DNA of 64,000 nt from RBG-16-49-21 sp040768125 (GTDB taxonomy: Bacteria; Spirochaetota; UBA4802; UBA5550). Location of the stretch: positions 1,488,001 to 1,552,000 of the forward strand of contig JAXGNG010000001.1 in the NCBI GenBank assembly GCA_040768125.1, written 5' to 3'. The notes beneath the pieces are model-generated. The model saw only the letters and a list, made by a program, of their open reading frames with translations, was not told the origin of the DNA and did no database searches. Each line of letters begins with the position of its first letter. Position 1 is the first letter of the stretch. Of this stretch, positions 62,065-64,000 are shown piece by piece. The position numbers were made by a program, and so were the translations under genes.

Positions 62065-63171
62065 CCTGAATTCAACATTCAAGTGCAACAAATCAGTTCA
62101 TTCAACAGCGATCTCGGGGTACGCCACCCACGGGATTTTCGGGGCCTCGAATTTATTGCACAGAGGATATCCTCAAAATCATCATCGGTCAAGTGGGCAA
62201 AACTTTTTTTCTTAGGGATATACTGGCGGATGCGTCCATTGATATGCTCATTTAACCCACGTTGCCATGAACAATATGGATCGGCAAAGAAGACCTTGCA
62301 TTCCAATGCTTTTTCGATATTCTGAAATAAGCTGAATTCACTACCATTATCGAATGTAATTGTTTTAACGAATCCGGCAGGTAAATCGTTCAGTGCCTCC
62401 ACGACAGCTCGGGATACGATTTCCGCATCCTTGGAATGGACTGGAACACCCCAGATATGCGCCAGTTTGCGGTCAACCAGGGTAAGTAAATATGCATCAT
62501 TCCCTGCACTGGTAATGAGATCACCCTCCAAATGGCCGGCGACAGTCTTTTCATCAGCCTCTATCGGACGTTCACAAATGTTCCGTTTCCCAGCAATAAG
62601 TTCTCTTTTTTGATATATCAGGGACCGTTTCTGACGTTTATTCCTCTTTGTGAACAGATAATTAAGCAATAACATATTGTGGTACTCCCCATGCTGCGCA
62701 TACACCCATTGATAGATGGCTTCAGTTGATATATGCATCTCAGGATCTCCGGGAAACTGGCTCCTCAAATAATATGATGTGACTTCAGGGGAATTTCTCT
62801 CCATAAGCAAAGAGCATACAAGAAGCCGTAACACACCATTGCTATCGAGCTTTCTCCGACGCCTATACCTTCGGGCGCAATAACGTTCATGTGCATCTTG
62901 ATAATGATAGCCTTTTGTCCTGTTTCGTGTATGCTCTCGATAAATGGTAGATCGATCGCGTCCCAGATATTTGCTCAATTCAATCTTTGATACGCTAGAA
63001 TAGAGCATTTTTTGGATGACATGGCGCTCGTCTTTCGTTATGTGTGAATACAGTCTCATGGGTGGTTCCTCCTCGGATTATGTTCTGTCAAACTCAATCC
63101 TATGGGAAGAGCCCCCATGAGACTACTATTATTACTGATTCCTAATGTTGCACTTCATCCTTGAATTGAGG
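62065..63171 (-). mobile_element. Intact IS30-family insertion sequence, about 1.1 kb
   Basis: Bounded by imperfect inverted repeats: 62067-62090 and 63146-63169 match at 19 of 24 positions, each running into GTGCAACA. Outside, TAC stands at both ends (62062-62064 and 63172-63174), a 3-bp target duplication as IS30 elements make. The single transposase frame is intact and runs into the left repeat. G+C is clearly lower than the flanks, consistent with recent arrival. Confidence 0.9.
62079..63059 (-). CDS. IS30-family transposase
   Basis: 326 residues. N-terminal helix-turn-helix (about 5-45, DERHVIQKMLYSS then DRSTIYREHTRN) and a DDE integrase-type core: VAGHLEGDLI with Asp, VKTITFDNGSEF with the second Asp, and the third acidic residue in CSWQRGLNEHINGRIRQY (the Glu), the IS30 family signature. 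The catalytic triad appears complete. RBS GGAGGAACC. Codon use is A/T-richer than neighbours. Confidence 0.95.
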   Translation of the reverse strand: MRLYSHITKDERHVIQKMLYSSVSKIELSKYLGRDRSTIYREHTRNRTKGYHYQDAHERYCARRYRRRRKLDSNGVLRLLVCSLLMERNSPEVTSYYLRSQFPGDPEMHISTEAIYQWVYAQHGEYHNMLLLNYLFTKRNKRQKRSLIYQKRELIAGKRNICERPIEADEKTVAGHLEGDLITSAGNDAYLLTLVDRKLAHIWGVPVHSKDAEIVSRAVVEALNDLPAGFVKTITFDNGSEFSLFQNIEKALECKVFFADPYCSWQRGLNEHINGRIRQYIPKKKSFAHLTDDDFEDILCAINSRPRKSRGWRTPRSLLNELICCT

Positions 63172-63197
63172 TACCCCCGGGGGTCGCTGTAAAAGGT

Positions 63198-63225
63198 TTG
63201 ACTTTCTGCAAGGGCGTGCCATACT
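63198..63225 (+). promoter_or_regulatory. Promoter of DUF948-YtxH pair
   Basis: TTGACT 63198-63203 and CATACT 63220-63225, 16-nt spacing, just past the right end of the IS. Confidence 0.5.
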
Positions 63226-63234
63226 CGTTGCGCC

Positions 63235-63615
63235 ATGGACGCCGCTACCCAGATCATTATTTTCATCGTGGCCCTGATTATTTCAGCCGGGTTCCTGGCG
63301 ATAATCATCGTCCTGGTGCCGGCGATCAGGGACCTGCGGGCCCTCCTCGTCGATCTCAGGAAGACCTCGGAGGAGGTCCGGGGGCTCGCCGTCGAGGCGC
63401 AAAAAATTAGCGTCAACGTCGAGGGAAAGCTCGAGGGAATCGACGGTATCGTCGCCAATACCAGGAAGATATCCTCCCTCGTGGGCAGGGCCGCCTCGAA
63501 GATGGAAAACCCGGCGTTCAGGCATCTCGAGTGGCTGGCCGCCCTTGTCCCCGCACTGCTCCTGGGGTGGAAGGCGGCCAGCGGCGCCCGCGGCGGGCCG
63601 AAGGAGGAGGAATGA
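63235..63615 (+). CDS. DUF948-type membrane protein
   Basis: 126 residues. N-terminal membrane helix (about 6-28, IIIFIVALIISAGFLAIIIV), then a heptad-rich coiled coil (RALLVDLRKTSEEVRGLAVE), the DUF948 pattern of general-stress membrane proteins, and a second hydrophobic segment near 101-112. Function unknown. The YtxH gene overlaps its stop (ATGA), so the two are coupled. Confidence 0.8.
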   Translation: MDAATQIIIFIVALIISAGFLAIIIVLVPAIRDLRALLVDLRKTSEEVRGLAVEAQKISVNVEGKLEGIDGIVANTRKISSLVGRAASKMENPAFRHLEWLAALVPALLLGWKAASGARGGPKEEE

Positions 63616-63905
63616 GCGACGGCAACGACGGTTTCAGGACCTTCCTGGCCTTCCTGGCCGGGGCCGCCATCGGAGCGGTCTTCGGCGCCCTCTACGCGCC
63701 GAAAACCGGGAGGGAGCTCCGTGATGACGTGAAGGAATTCGCCGACAGGCTCGCCGGGGAGGCGAAGGCGGAGTATGAAAAGATGAGCGAGAAGGCCAGG
63801 GAAGTGGGCGAGAAAGCGAAGGAGATGGGCGATCGCGCGAAGAAGCTCGCCGAGGAGGCGAAGGACCGCGTGCGCAAAGGCGGAGAGGAGGAGCCCACCG
63901 CCTGA
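63612..63905 (+). CDS. YtxH domain protein
   Basis: 97 residues. N-terminal helix with GAAIGAVFGALYAPKTGRELRDDVKE, the YtxH signature, then a repetitive KAREVGEKAKEMGDRAKKLAEEAK coiled coil, like apolipoprotein/LEA type repeats. Common in general-stress loci together with DUF948. The ATG overlaps the DUF948 stop. Confidence 0.88.
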   Translation: MSDGNDGFRTFLAFLAGAAIGAVFGALYAPKTGRELRDDVKEFADRLAGEAKAEYEKMSEKAREVGEKAKEMGDRAKKLAEEAKDRVRKGGEEEPTA

Positions 63906-63911
63906 CCTTTT

Positions 63912-64000
63912 TCAGATAATGAAGTAGTCGTTCAGCTCCCGGAAGAGGGTAAAGACCGTTTCCTTCACCACCACGATGGTCGGTATCGCCAGGATGAGCC
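63912..64000 (-). CDS. Possible C-terminus of AI-2E-family transporter (truncated by window end)
   Basis: Only 29 codons are visible. They read LILAIPTIVVVKETVFTLFREL and end NDYFII; the LLAIP-x-x-x-V-K ending is typical of the last helix of AI-2E/PerM permeases. Too short for certainty. Confidence 0.5.
   Translation of the reverse strand, partial: LILAIPTIVVVKETVFTLFRELNDYFII

Noticed and set aside
60685..62325. Plus-strand frame spanning argG and part of the IS
   Set aside because: It crosses the IS boundary and lies opposite argG, which is certain.

Overview
The window is high-G+C DNA from a diderm bacterium. It carries BamA, a Skp-like chaperone, SecDF-YajC-SecG, ExbB/ExbD and many outer-membrane or lipoprotein genes. 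The mix of HAMP-SpoIIE phosphatase, stand-alone STAS proteins, a HAMP-class III adenylate cyclase, FecR/PEGA/PQQ-propeller proteins and type I glutamine synthetase, with few operons of proteobacterial type, suggests a free-living, Leptospira-like spirochaete or a neighbouring poorly sampled phylum. That placement is inference; no rRNA is present. Promoters are conspicuously sigma70-like (TTGACA with 16-18 nt spacing), and ribosome-binding sites are usually GGAG-type.

Layout. 1-3 kb: end of an unknown gene, a very small gene that reads as a candidate selenoprotein, a DUF1232 membrane protein, trxB and a lipoprotein. 3-9.7 kb: N-formylglutamate-amidohydrolase-like protein, UshA-like 5'-nucleotidase, an SPFH-NAD kinase-HD operon and a propeller lipoprotein. 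9.7-13.5 kb: a diverged 61-bp repeat pair, a PQQ-propeller/OmpA fusion, a phased operator array and a secreted lipase. 13.6-16.1 kb (minus): methyltransferase-aroA-aroH. 16.3-20.4 kb: STAS protein, small membrane protein, hydrolase, gap-tpiA-secG. 20.5-24.9 kb: metK behind a leader that looks like an RNA switch, an FmdB-like zinc ribbon, a plugless TonB-receptor-like barrel with exbB-exbD. 24.9-34.8 kb: bamA-skp-ykuD and yajC-unknown-secD-secF-ribD-ribE. 34.8-39.6 kb (minus): unknown-glnA-oxidoreductase-unknown-STAS. 39.8-49.5 kb: a secreted unknown, adenylate cyclase translationally coupled to a 1,098-residue FecR/PEGA/PQQ protein, and two unknown minus-strand genes. 49.9-59 kb: an Asp-box protein, tRNA-Gly(CCC), TPR-SpoIIE, STAS, MoxR-VWA. 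59-62 kb (minus): argG, a second lipase and a possible membrane-anchored foldase. 62.1-63.2 kb: an intact IS30-family element. 63.2-64 kb: DUF948-YtxH and the end of an AI-2E-type permease.

The main themes are envelope biogenesis (Bam, Sec, ExbBD, L,D-transpeptidase), signalling by partner switching and cAMP, and secreted lipid or nucleotide hydrolases. The items most worth following up are the small UGA-containing gene at 660-806 and the metK leader at 20576-20624.
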